Shown: one piece after another, positions 35,900-47,087 of the stretch
How positions within the stretch are numbered: the stretch's first letter is position 1
How the letters are laid out: every line of letters begins with the position of its first letter
From: Candidatus Manganitrophaceae bacterium
GTDB taxonomy: Bacteria; Nitrospirota; Nitrospiria; SBBL01; Manganitrophaceae
Reading direction: 5' to 3'
Assembly (NCBI GenBank): GCA_016200325.1
Contig: JACQEZ010000019.1
Span: 62,001 to 126,000, forward strand
Length of the DNA stretch: 64,000 nt
Notes under the pieces: model-generated
What the model was told of the DNA's origin: nothing
The model's input: only the letters and a program-made list of their open reading frames with translations
Database searches by the model: none
Translations under genes and position numbers: made by a program

Positions 35900-36628
35900 C
35901 TACGTCCCTTTCTCTCCCTTCAACTTTTCAATCCCCGCCTCGAGATTATCGATGACCCGTTCCAAATAACCCCGGTGCGACAGAATCCGTTTGATCTCGG
36001 CCAAGATCCGCTTCTGCTCTTCGGAAAGATCGGCGTCGCCAGGGTTGTGCCGGGCGTCCTGTAAGCGGTCCCACTCCGAGGAGAATTGATCGAGCGCCTG
36101 CCGCCCCTCCTCCTGACGCGCTTCAAACTTCACTTGCGCCTCCCGCAGCGCCCGCAGGAGCCGGTCGCGCTCAGCCGGGTCGGATGGGACCTCTTTTGCT
36201 TCTTCCAGCAGTTCCTGGACCTCAAAAATCTCATCAAAGAGATCGGCCGGCGCCTCGGTTGAAATCGCTCCGCCTCCTTCGACGCGCTGGATCAGGTACT
36301 CCGCCCGCTGCACCGGATCTCTCAACGTCCGGTAGGCTTTGTTCACGATCGCCGAATTCTCCAGGCTGATCGCCTGCTCCTCCGCCGACTTTTTTTGATA
36401 AAAATCAGGATGGAACGCTCGGCTCAGCTCATAAAATTTGGCTTGAAGCTGGGGAAGATCGATCTTGAGCTGTGCGCCGAGATGGAAGAGGGTGAAATAA
36501 TCGGCCTCTGCCGGAATCGGCTGCAAAGCCGCACACCGATCACAGAGAGAGAGAGATTCGATCTCCGCGCCACACTTCCAGCAGGTTCTTTTTGTCAGGA
36601 GTTCCGTCCTTCCCACCCGATTTATCAT
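35900..36628 (-). CDS. hscB: HscB co-chaperone with N-terminal tetracysteine zinc module
   Basis: About 242 residues. An N-terminal C-x2-C-x9-C-x2-C element (CWKCGAEIESLSLCDRC) precedes the J domain (DYFTLFHLGAQ to RAFHPDFYQKK, with the HPD motif). The C-terminal helical region binds IscU. The E. coli protein lacks the zinc element; it is known in eukaryotic HSC20 and some bacteria. The start is uncertain: the in-frame ATG at 36664 falls inside a hairpin, the ATG at 36628 is preferred, and neither has a strong ribosome-binding sequence. Confidence 0.88.
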   Translation of the reverse strand: MINRVGRTELLTKRTCWKCGAEIESLSLCDRCAALQPIPAEADYFTLFHLGAQLKIDLPQLQAKFYELSRAFHPDFYQKKSAEEQAISLENSAIVNKAYRTLRDPVQRAEYLIQRVEGGGAISTEAPADLFDEIFEVQELLEEAKEVPSDPAERDRLLRALREAQVKFEARQEEGRQALDQFSSEWDRLQDARHNPGDADLSEEQKRILAEIKRILSHRGYLERVIDNLEAGIEKLKGEKGT

Positions 36629-36640
36629 CCGTCGCAGGCC

Positions 36641-36670
36641 TATAAAAATAGAACGGCCCCTCACGGGGCC
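36641..36670 (-). terminator. Attenuator-like hairpin between iscA and hscB
   Basis: On the minus strand GGCCCC-GTGA-GGGGCC (complement of 36655-36670) is followed by the U-rich GTTCTATTTTTA. This looks like a weak intrinsic terminator inside the Isc operon and may lower hscBA-fdx-iscX expression relative to iscRSUA. Confidence 0.6.
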
Positions 36671-36764
36671 TTTATTACCGTCGCCATCTATTCAGCCGAC
36701 TCCGCGTAAGCATCTCCACCGATCAGCCGACGCGGAAGAGCCCTCCTGCCTTCGTTGCTGAAGA

Positions 36765-37115
36765 TTAGGCCGAAAAGGATTCGCCGCAGCCACAGCTTCG
36801 GGTGGCGTTGGGATTGTTGAATTTGAAGCCTCCCCCCACCAGCTCTTTGCTGAAGTCGAGCGTGGTTCCGGCCAGATAAAGAGCGCTTTTCTGATCGATG
36901 ATGACGCGGAGCCCATCGACCTCAAAGGAGAGATCGTGCGGGGTGATCTCCGTTTCGAAATTGAGCGTGTAGGAGAGCCCGGAGCATCCCCCTCCCTGGA
37001 CGCCGACGCGAAGGGCGGCATTCCCGAGATTTTTTCTCTCGATCATCCCTTTGACTTCAGTGACGGCGCTCGGGGTCAGGGCGATCGGCTGTTCTGTTTT
37101 TGTGGTGTTTTCCAT
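36765..37115 (-). CDS. iscA: A-type Fe-S carrier (IscA/ErpA family)
   Basis: 116 residues. The three conserved cysteines are in GVQGGGCSGL and NATRSCGCGESF. The N-terminal ten residues are extra. A-type proteins carry Fe-S clusters to apo-targets; whether this is IscA or ErpA cannot be decided, though position in the operon argues for IscA. It lies 15 bp after iscU. Confidence 0.93.
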   Translation of the reverse strand: MENTTKTEQPIALTPSAVTEVKGMIERKNLGNAALRVGVQGGGCSGLSYTLNFETEITPHDLSFEVDGLRVIIDQKSALYLAGTTLDFSKELVGGGFKFNNPNATRSCGCGESFSA

Positions 37116-37130
37116 ATTTACCTCCCAGCC

Positions 37131-37514
37131 TTACGAAAGGCCGTTCTTCTTCTTATAGTCGCTGATGGCCGCCTTGATGGCATCTTCCGCCAAGACCGAA
37201 CAGTGGATTTTCACGGGGGGCAGATTGAGCTCGCTGACGATATCGGTGTTTTTAATCCCCATCGCCTCATCGAGGGTCTTCCCCTTCATCATTTCAGTGG
37301 CCAAGCTGGAGCTGGCGATCGCGCTGCCACAGCCGAATGTCTTGAACTTGGCATCTTCGATCACGCCGTTGGTGACCTTCAGCTGAAGCTTCATCACGTC
37401 ACCGCACTCCGGCGCGCCGACCACCCCGGTTCCGACATTGGGATCTTGCTTGTCGAGCGACCCGACATTTCGCGGATTGTTATAATGATCAATGACCTTA
37501 CTGCTGTATGCCAT
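37131..37514 (-). CDS. iscU: Fe-S cluster scaffold IscU
   Basis: 127 residues. The three cluster cysteines are in APECGDVM, KTFGCGSA and VKIHCSVLAED, with the aspartate after the first. LPPVK, the HscA recognition motif, precedes the last cysteine. A GAGGAGAG ribosome site precedes the ATG. IscU receives sulfur from IscS and iron and builds [2Fe-2S] clusters. It is 52 bp downstream of iscS. Confidence 0.95.
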   Translation of the reverse strand: MAYSSKVIDHYNNPRNVGSLDKQDPNVGTGVVGAPECGDVMKLQLKVTNGVIEDAKFKTFGCGSAIASSSLATEMMKGKTLDEAMGIKNTDIVSELNLPPVKIHCSVLAEDAIKAAISDYKKKNGLS

Positions 37515-37565
37515 TTCTCTCTCTCCTCACCTATTTAAGACCTTTAAGAACCTACTTTAAGATCT

Positions 37566-38783
37566 TTAAGATCGTTGCCATTGAACATTCTTGATATCGA
37601 TCCCCTCTTTGGCCATCTCATAAAGAGGAGACATCTCTCGAAGCCGTTGAACGGTTTCAATCACACGCTGGGTAACGAAATCGACCTCTTCTTCCGTGTT
37701 GAACCGGCCCAATCCGAAGCGAAGCGAGGAGTGCGCCAAATCGCTTCCGACCCCCAAGGAGCGAAGGACGTAGGACGGCTCCAAGGTGGCGGTGGTGCAG
37801 GCCGACCCGGAGGAGAGGGCGATCTCCTTCAGACCCATCAGCAGCGATTCCCCTTCGACATAAGCAAAGCTCATATTAAGGTTGCCCGGAAGGCGGTCTG
37901 TCGGATGTCCGTTGAGGTAGACTTCATCGAGCCCTTTTTGGATTCCTTCTTTCAACTTCTCTCGAAGGCGGTTCAACCGGGCGGTCTCCTCCGGCATCTC
38001 CTTCTCGCAGAGCGCACAGGCCTCCCCGAAACCGACGATCCCGGGGACATTCAACGTTCCCGATCGCATTCCCCGTTCGTGCCCGCCGCCGTCGAAAAGT
38101 GGGGCGATTCGGACCCGGGGATTCTTCTTTCTCACATAGAGCGCGCCGACCCCTTTCGGACCGTAGATTTTATGGGCCGAGAACGACATCAGATCGATTC
38201 CCATCGCCTGAACATCGACCGGGATCTTTCCGACCCCTTGGGTGGCATCACAATGGAAGACGACCCCTTTTTCTTTGGCGATCTTTCCAATCTCCGCCAC
38301 CGGCTGGATCACGCCGATTTCATTGTTGGCCATCATCACCGAGATCAGGATGGTCTTTGGGGTGATCGCTTGCTTCAGCGCCTCAAGGGAGACCTTTCCC
38401 TCTTTGTCTACCGGAAGATAGGTCACCTCATAGCCGACCTTTTCAAGCCGCTTGCAGGTATCTAAAATCGCCTTGTGCTCGGTGACGACCGTGATGATGT
38501 GGTTTCCCTTCTCCCGGTACATTTCAGCGACCCCTTTGAGGGCCAAATTGTCCGACTCGGTCGCACCGCTGGTGAAAATAATCTCCTTCGGATCGCAATG
38601 GATCAGATGGGCGATCTGCTCACGCGCATGATCGACCCCCTTCTCCGCTTCCCAACCGAACGCATGGTTTCGGCTGGCGGAATTTCCGAATTTCTCCGTA
38701 AAATAAGGGAGCATCGCTTCCAGAACGCGAGGGTCCATCGGGGTGGTCGAATGGTTATCCAGAAAAATAGGAAATTTCAACAT
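37566..38783 (-). CDS. iscS: Cysteine desulfurase IscS
   Basis: 405 residues from [15 protein letters not shown], chosen because GAGGAG is three bases upstream. The PLP lysine lies in [13 protein letters not shown], the His in [12 protein letters not shown], and the mobile-loop cysteine in [12 protein letters not shown]. It liberates sulfur from cysteine for IscU and for TusA-type carriers. It differs clearly from the NifS-like protein at 21792, which lacks the lysine. It follows iscR by 54 bp. Confidence 0.95.
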   Translation of the reverse strand: MLKFPIFLDNHSTTPMDPRVLEAMLPYFTEKFGNSASRNHAFGWEAEKGVDHAREQIAHLIHCDPKEIIFTSGATESDNLALKGVAEMYREKGNHIITVVTEHKAILDTCKRLEKVGYEVTYLPVDKEGKVSLEALKQAITPKTILISVMMANNEIGVIQPVAEIGKIAKEKGVVFHCDATQGVGKIPVDVQAMGIDLMSFSAHKIYGPKGVGALYVRKKNPRVRIAPLFDGGGHERGMRSGTLNVPGIVGFGEACALCEKEMPEETARLNRLREKLKEGIQKGLDEVYLNGHPTDRLPGNLNMSFAYVEGESLLMGLKEIALSSGSACTTATLEPSYVLRSLGVGSDLAHSSLRFGLGRFNTEEEVDFVTQRVIETVQRLREMSPLYEMAKEGIDIKNVQWQRS

Positions 38784-38837
38784 AAACTCCTCAATTATAG
38801 TAGATGACCGACAGACGATCAACGCTCGCCTTGGCAA

Positions 38838-39269
38838 TCAACGGACCGTGATCTCTTCGATCACTTCCTCTGCATACATCTGATCGATCGTGAACTGATC
38901 CAAAAGCTCGATAATCCGACCCTCAATCTTTCGAAGGGGGCTGCGGACCGTACAACGTTCCGATTGTAAACAGGCGGTCTCCCCCTCGTGACATCGGACG
39001 ATTTGGACCGGCCCTTCGATGGCACGGATGATCTCTCCCACGGTCACCTGCGAAGGATGCTTGGCCAATGTATATCCGCCCTTAGGCCCGTTTTGGCTGA
39101 CAATGATCCCTTTTTTTGCCAGCCTTTGGAGTATTTTTGCCAATAATTCCAAAGGGATGTTATATATCTCCGAGATGGTTCGGGTGTTGGCGACGGAATC
39201 GTCCTTTTGGCAAGACATAAAGTTAATCGCCATCAGGGCGTAATCGGTTTTTTTGGTTAGCTTCAGCAT
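38838..39269 (-). CDS. iscR: Isc operon repressor IscR (Rrf2 family)
   Basis: 143 residues from MLKLTKKTDYALMA, the family start; a longer frame reaches 39311 but is not needed. The helix-turn-helix is in YNIPLELLAKILQRLAKKG, and three cysteines in VRCHEGETACLQSERC bind a [2Fe-2S] cluster. Apo and holo forms bind different sites; here a type 1 site overlaps the promoter, so holo-IscR likely represses the operon. Confidence 0.92.
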   Translation of the reverse strand: MLKLTKKTDYALMAINFMSCQKDDSVANTRTISEIYNIPLELLAKILQRLAKKGIIVSQNGPKGGYTLAKHPSQVTVGEIIRAIEGPVQIVRCHEGETACLQSERCTVRSPLRKIEGRIIELLDQFTIDQMYAEEVIEEITVR

Positions 39270-39315
39270 AATAAATCCAAAATAAGGGCGACCTTTTCTG
39301 TCTCCGACCATTTCA

Positions 39316-39370
39316 ATCGGAGACTTATTTAGTCGGATATAAACATAACATACGCCCTAACCCATGTCAA
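39316..39370 (-). promoter_or_regulatory. isc promoter with an IscR type 1 site
   Basis: TTGACA (complement of 39365-39370), 17-bp spacer, TATGTT (complement of 39342-39347). Directly after the -10, ATATCCGACTAAATAAGTC (minus strand, inside 39316-39340) matches the first 19 positions of the IscR type 1 consensus, with the GACT and AGTC cores intact. The start site, near 39335, lies inside the box. The leader to iscR is about 65 nt. Confidence 0.7.
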
Positions 39371-39422
39371 CACTAAAAACAGTGGATAACGCGATGATTT
39401 TGAGGGGTTTTATAGAAGGGGT

Positions 39423-40931
39423 CTATACACGGAGCTTTTCGACTTCGGCCTTGGCGACCTTGTTGTCGGGATCTCGCTTGAGCACCTCTGAAAAGGCGGC
39501 AAGCGCCTTTTGGGTCAATCCCGTCTTACTGTAGACCCGTCCTAATTCAAGATAGAACTCCGCACGGGTCGGATCGAGCATGATCCCCTGCTTTAAGACA
39601 TCTGCCGCATCACGAAGCTTTCCCGGAATTCGAGCCAGCACCTGTCCGTACCGGAGGTAATACACCGCCTTGTCGATCCGCTCGGGCATTTTGTTGATCG
39701 CTTCTTGGAAAAAATAAGAGGCATCGCGAAGGTCCCCCTTTTCAAAGGCAGCCTGACCGCGGGCGAAGAGGTCTCTTGGCGAAGGCGCAGCCGGCTCTTG
39801 CGACCGCTTCCCACTCGCCAGGTCGGCATCGTAGACCCTCCTCTTTTTCTCCGTCAGCAGGGTGTCATACGCCTGCGTGATTCGGGTAAAGAGACTCTCC
39901 AGCTCTTTTTTCACCGACGCCATGTCGGCTTCGAAGTGCCGATCGGGATGGTACTCCTTCGCCAGCCGGAAGTATGCTCTCTTGATCTGCTCCCGGCCCG
40001 CCGTGGAAGCAACCTTCAAGACATCGTAATGATTTTGACTCTCCAGCTGCAGATAGGCCTCTCGAATCTTCTGAACCGTGCTGACCTCTTCCTGCGCGAA
40101 GAGGGTCTCTTTGACCACCGCCTCTTCTGCCGCCGGGCTGGGCGCCGCGATCTCCTCCGAGCGTTCCATTCCACCGATCGGCGGGTCGGCCTCCGGGAGC
40201 GGGTCGGCCGGGGGGACCAGATTCAGGATTCCAACGGTAATAAAAAAATAGAGGAGCCGGGCGCAGTCGATCGACGGCATCGAGGCGTCAGAGAGAACCG
40301 CCTTCAGGGTCCGTTGGCCGTCGATCAGCCGGAGGATTTCCCTTTCATCCGGATTGAGGGTCACGGTCTGAAACAGAGACCGCGCATCGGTCGAGAGGTG
40401 CGGCACCTGCGTCAGCGGGGGGAGGTCGTGGATCAAGCGGTGCCAGTCTTGAATCCGCTTAATCCCCTCTAGGATCAAATCTCCGGTGCTGATCTGCAGG
40501 GTGATCAGCTCTTCAGAGGGAAGCGGACCCTCTGCAAACGCATACTCCCCTGCGATCCAGGTAAAAAGACTTAAGATGATCTCCTTCACCTGAAAAACGA
40601 CCCCCTGGAAGAGCTCCTTCGGGGCGATGAACCCCTGCTCGACCAAGATCGTTCCCTGTCTCTTTCCTGTTTTCTTCAGGAGATCGACGGAGCATTCATA
40701 CTGTTTGAAATTGATTTTTCTATTCTTGAGGAGGATCTCCCCGAGGCGGTCGTCGGGATAAAGAGAGGTCGCGAAGATGATGTCGCCGTCCTGCAGATAG
40801 ATCGATTTGTTCAGGTCGTTTCGCTTGAGGGTCAAGACGCCGGTTTTCCCCTCCTTTCGGAGGAACTGGAGCAACACCGGCACCCGAACATCGGAGATTC
40901 GGCCCGAAAGCGAAATGGACGGCTCTGGCAT
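39423..40931 (-). CDS. PATAN (DUF4388)-J domain-TPR protein
   Basis: 502 residues from MPEPSISLSG, preceded by AGGA at good spacing and 12 bp after the secF stop. An N-terminal DUF4388/PATAN-like domain (about 5-110) has GKTGVLTLKRNDLNKSIYLQDGDIIFA (core KTGVLTLKR and GDIIFA). A J domain (about 310-375) has HYDVLKVAS and the HPD of KEYHPDRH. TPR repeats fill the C-terminal 130 residues (DASYFFQEAINKMP, AEFYLELGRVYSKTG). Such proteins are thought to link gliding/polarity or chaperone functions; a role with SecDF is only suggested by position. Confidence 0.75.
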   Translation of the reverse strand: MPEPSISLSGRISDVRVPVLLQFLRKEGKTGVLTLKRNDLNKSIYLQDGDIIFATSLYPDDRLGEILLKNRKINFKQYECSVDLLKKTGKRQGTILVEQGFIAPKELFQGVVFQVKEIILSLFTWIAGEYAFAEGPLPSEELITLQISTGDLILEGIKRIQDWHRLIHDLPPLTQVPHLSTDARSLFQTVTLNPDEREILRLIDGQRTLKAVLSDASMPSIDCARLLYFFITVGILNLVPPADPLPEADPPIGGMERSEEIAAPSPAAEEAVVKETLFAQEEVSTVQKIREAYLQLESQNHYDVLKVASTAGREQIKRAYFRLAKEYHPDRHFEADMASVKKELESLFTRITQAYDTLLTEKKRRVYDADLASGKRSQEPAAPSPRDLFARGQAAFEKGDLRDASYFFQEAINKMPERIDKAVYYLRYGQVLARIPGKLRDAADVLKQGIMLDPTRAEFYLELGRVYSKTGLTQKALAAFSEVLKRDPDNKVAKAEVEKLRV

Positions 40932-40942
40932 GAAAATCCTGT

Positions 40943-41857
40943 TTAGGCTCTTTTCAATACCCCCACCCGCTTTCTCCAGAGGAGGAGAAGCGGGCTTGCG
41001 ACAAACCAAGACGAATACGTTCCGATAATGATCCCCAGGATCATCGCCAGGGCAAAATCATGAATCACCTCTCCGCCGAAGAAATAGATCGCCAACACCG
41101 CCAAAAAGACGGTGACCGACGTATTGAACGTTCGGGAGAGGACCTGATTGATTGAATCATTGATCGTCTGATCCAACGACTCTTTCCGCCGGCCTTTGAG
41201 GTTCTCTCTGATCCGATCGAACACCACAACCGTATCGGTGAGAGAGTAGCCCGCGATCGTCAAGAGCGCCGTCACAACCAATAGATTGATCTCTTTATTC
41301 AAAACGAAGAAGATGCCGAGGACGGCGAAGACATCGTGGAAGGTGGCGATGGTCGCGGCAATTCCGAAACGGAATTCGAAGCGAAGCGCGATGTAAACAA
41401 CGATGCAAAACATCGAAATCAGAACCGCCACCAGCGCATCGCTCTGAAGCTTCTGTCCCACCGTCGGTCCGATCTCGGTGCTGCTCTCCACGACGAATTG
41501 GTTGTCCGGAAAGGCTTTGGAGAAGACCTCTTGGACCCGCTCCCGGACGTTCTGCTCCACCACATCTTGTTTCTTGATTCGAATCAGCAGCTTGTTATCT
41601 TCCACCACCTGCTGCAGCTCCGCATGTTTGAGTCCGTTGTCGTCAAGCGCTTTTCTCGCTGCATCAATATGGATCGGCTGACTGAATTTGAGTTGGATCG
41701 CAGCGCCACCGGCAAAGTCGATCCCCAAATTCGCCTTGCCGCGAGAGATCTGGACCAGCGAAAAGAGGCCGAGGGCCACTAATAATGTCGAGAGGGCAAA
41801 GAAGAAATATCGCTTGCCGACGAAATCGATCTGTGTCTTTCCGAAAACTTCGAACAT
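40943..41857 (-). CDS. secF: Protein translocase subunit SecF
   Basis: 304 residues. The N-terminal membrane helix (YFFFALSTLLVALGLFSLV) is followed by NLGIDFAGGAAIQLKF, and five more membrane helices make up the C-terminal part (AGYSLTDTVVVFDRIRENLK, YFFGGEVIHDFALAMILGIIIGTYSS, shown by VVVFDRIREN). It acts with SecD to complete protein export using the proton gradient. It lies 46 bp after secD. Confidence 0.95.
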   Translation of the reverse strand: MFEVFGKTQIDFVGKRYFFFALSTLLVALGLFSLVQISRGKANLGIDFAGGAAIQLKFSQPIHIDAARKALDDNGLKHAELQQVVEDNKLLIRIKKQDVVEQNVRERVQEVFSKAFPDNQFVVESSTEIGPTVGQKLQSDALVAVLISMFCIVVYIALRFEFRFGIAATIATFHDVFAVLGIFFVLNKEINLLVVTALLTIAGYSLTDTVVVFDRIRENLKGRRKESLDQTINDSINQVLSRTFNTSVTVFLAVLAIYFFGGEVIHDFALAMILGIIIGTYSSWFVASPLLLLWRKRVGVLKRA

Positions 41858-41903
41858 AGGCCTCCTTATGAACCGTCCCTGTCTATTCTCTCCGTGCGGC
41901 GCT

Positions 41904-43538
41904 TCAGATGCTCAACCGCTCCACCTTGCGTCGGTTGATAACCAGATCATAAACCACCTTTGTACCGACCAAAGAGGTAAAGAGGTTGATGATCACGCCG
42001 AGGGAGAGGGTGACGGCAAAACCTTTGATCGGCCCCGTCCCGAAAATAAAGAGAACGAACGCCGTAATGAGTGTGGTCACATGGGAATCGACGATCGTCA
42101 GGAAGGCTTTGTCGTAGCCGGCGTTGACCGCCAACCGGACCGGCTTGCCGGCCCGGAGCTCCTCACGGATCCGCTCGAAGATCAACACATTCGAATCGAC
42201 CGCCATTCCGATCGTTAGAATGATCCCGGCAATTCCGGGAAGGGTCAGTGTGGCATTCAGGGCGGCCAACGCGCCGATCAGCAATATTACGTTGAGAACC
42301 AGCGTGAAGTCGGCGACCAGTCCCGAAAACCGATAATAGAACGCCATAAAGACCACTACCAGGGCCGTGCCGATCACCCCCGCCTTGAGCCCCTTTTCGA
42401 TCGAATCTTGACCGAGCGAAGGACCGACCGTCACATTCTGAATGATCGTGACCGGCGCCGGAAGGGCACCGGCCCGGAGGACAATCGCCAGATCGTTCGC
42501 CTGCTGCGTTGTAAAAGAGCCGCTGATCTGGGCCCGTCCGCCGGAGATTTTCTCATTGATCACCGGTGCCGAATAGATCGTGTTGTCGAGGACGATCGCC
42601 AGCCGATGCCGCCGGTTCTCCTCGGTGACCTTCTCGAACAACTTGGCCCCGATCGGATCGAAGGTGATCGCAACATACTTTCCGTTAAACTGATCGATCG
42701 AAACACGGGCATCGCTCAACAGGTCCCCCGATAACGCCGCCTGACTTTTCACCAGGTACGGACGCTTCGTCACCTTGCCGGTCTCCGAGTCGACGACCCG
42801 TTCAAAAAGAATCTGATCAGTCGGCGGGATCTTCCCCTGATACTCTTGTAAAATCTTCGCCTCTTCGTCTCCTTCGACGCGGGGCGGCAGCTGGCGCGCG
42901 ATCGGGTTCTCATCGTCGAGGAGCTTGAACTCGAGCAAGGCGGTCCGTCCAATCAACGCAATCGCCCGCTGCGGCTCTTTGATTCCTGGGAGCTGGACCA
43001 AAATCTGGTTGGCCCCCTGCTTCTGAATCAACGGCTCGCTCACCCCGAACTGGTCGATCCGGTTTCGGATCGTCTCCAACGCCTGCGAGGTGGAGTTGTC
43101 GAGAATCCGCTTGACCTCCGTCTCCCGGAGGGCGAGGACCACCTCCCCGGCCCCCGACTGCTTGATGACGAAGTTCGGGTAGTCCTGGTCGACCACCTTG
43201 GAGACCGCTTCTTTCGACTCCGGAGCAAAGGAGAGAAGGATCTCCCGTCCCTCTCGTTTAATCGATTGGACCGCGACCTTTTTCGCCTCCAACGATCCCT
43301 TCAGCGATCCGACCGTCCGGTCAACCGTGTTGTCGACCGCCTTCTCCCCCTGAACCTCCAGGACCAGATGCATCCCCCCCTGAAGATCAAGCCCCAAGGT
43401 AATCCCCTTGTTCGGGAGGTATTTTCCCCACCAGGGGGGAAGCTTGGAATAAAGCGGCGTCGAGGGGAGAAAGAAGAGAAACGAGACGAACACCGTCACC
43501 AGTATAAAAATGATCCTTCCACGAATTCCCTTCTTCAT
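41904..43538 (-). CDS. secD: Protein translocase subunit SecD
   Basis: 544 residues. Family motifs include GLDLQGGMHLVLEV (N-terminal), DQFGVSEPLIQKQG, GRTALLEFKLL, and the C-terminal membrane part with MAVDSNVLIFERIREEL. The large periplasmic domain (about 60-370) is present. The start overlaps the yajC stop by 4 bp. Together with SecF and YajC it forms the SecDF-YajC accessory complex. Confidence 0.95.
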   Translation of the reverse strand: MKKGIRGRIIFILVTVFVSFLFFLPSTPLYSKLPPWWGKYLPNKGITLGLDLQGGMHLVLEVQGEKAVDNTVDRTVGSLKGSLEAKKVAVQSIKREGREILLSFAPESKEAVSKVVDQDYPNFVIKQSGAGEVVLALRETEVKRILDNSTSQALETIRNRIDQFGVSEPLIQKQGANQILVQLPGIKEPQRAIALIGRTALLEFKLLDDENPIARQLPPRVEGDEEAKILQEYQGKIPPTDQILFERVVDSETGKVTKRPYLVKSQAALSGDLLSDARVSIDQFNGKYVAITFDPIGAKLFEKVTEENRRHRLAIVLDNTIYSAPVINEKISGGRAQISGSFTTQQANDLAIVLRAGALPAPVTIIQNVTVGPSLGQDSIEKGLKAGVIGTALVVVFMAFYYRFSGLVADFTLVLNVILLIGALAALNATLTLPGIAGIILTIGMAVDSNVLIFERIREELRAGKPVRLAVNAGYDKAFLTIVDSHVTTLITAFVLFIFGTGPIKGFAVTLSLGVIINLFTSLVGTKVVYDLVINRRKVERLSI

Positions 43539-43900
43539 TTCGCCCGCTCCTCGGCCCCCTCTGACTCGCTCGTGCGAACCTCTTCGATATAACTTCTCAC
43601 TACCTTCACGCGAACTCCTTCTGCGATCTGAATGGTGACGACCTCCGGGGAGAGGTTGGTCACTGTCCCGATCAATCCTCCCATCGTCGTCACCCGTTCC
43701 CCTTTCTTCAAGGCATCAATCATTGCCTTTTTCTTCTTGGTCCGCTTTTGCTGCGGCAAAACCAAGAGAAAATAAAAGATTACAAAAATTAAAATAAACG
43801 GGAGAAAAGAAATCAGCGGATTGCCGGCAGGTCCCGCAGCCCCTCCCGCTTGTGCCCACGCGTTTGACTCAAACCATTCGAACAACGCCACCTCCATCAT
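43535..43900 (-). CDS. yajC: Preprotein translocase subunit YajC
   Basis: 121 residues from MMEVALFEWFES. One membrane helix (FLPFILIFVIFYFLLVLP) is followed by PQQKRTKKKKAMIDALKKGERV and TMGGLIGTV, the YajC signature. The longer frame starting at 43969 would overlap the tgt stop and is not preferred. YajC assists the SecDF complex. Confidence 0.92.
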   Translation of the reverse strand: MMEVALFEWFESNAWAQAGGAAGPAGNPLISFLPFILIFVIFYFLLVLPQQKRTKKKKAMIDALKKGERVTTMGGLIGTVTNLSPEVVTIQIAEGVRVKVVRSYIEEVRTSESEGAEERAK

Positions 43901-43913
43901 AAGGGCGGTCGGA

Positions 43914-46813
<2,900 letters not shown>

Positions 46814-47087
46814 CGATCCGTCCATCATTCCGTTCTCTGGCCGTTCAGGGCACAACGAGGGCCGCCATGGAACGACGGCGGCCCGATCAGACGCGCTTCC
46901 GTCGTCCTTATTTTCTATTTAGACATCCCGGCGTGAAGCGCTGGACGCGAGCTCAGCGCGGCGCGACTTGACCGGCCCGGCTGAGCGCCGCTTTGGCACT
47001 GCTTGGCACTGCTTGGATAGAAAAGTAAAAACAAGCTTTTGAGTATAACGGATCTATCCGAAAAGTCAACTCTGTCCCAGGGTTCTT
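46814..47087. other. Gap upstream of argS with hairpin-prone sequence
   Basis: About 270 bp. It contains GACGACGG and CCGTCGT inverted segments (46880-46910 region) and a direct repeat TTGGCACTGC in 46990-47015. There is also GCTCAGCGC and GCTGAGCGCC in opposite orientation. I see no gene, and the promoter of argS was not located with confidence. Confidence 0.35.
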
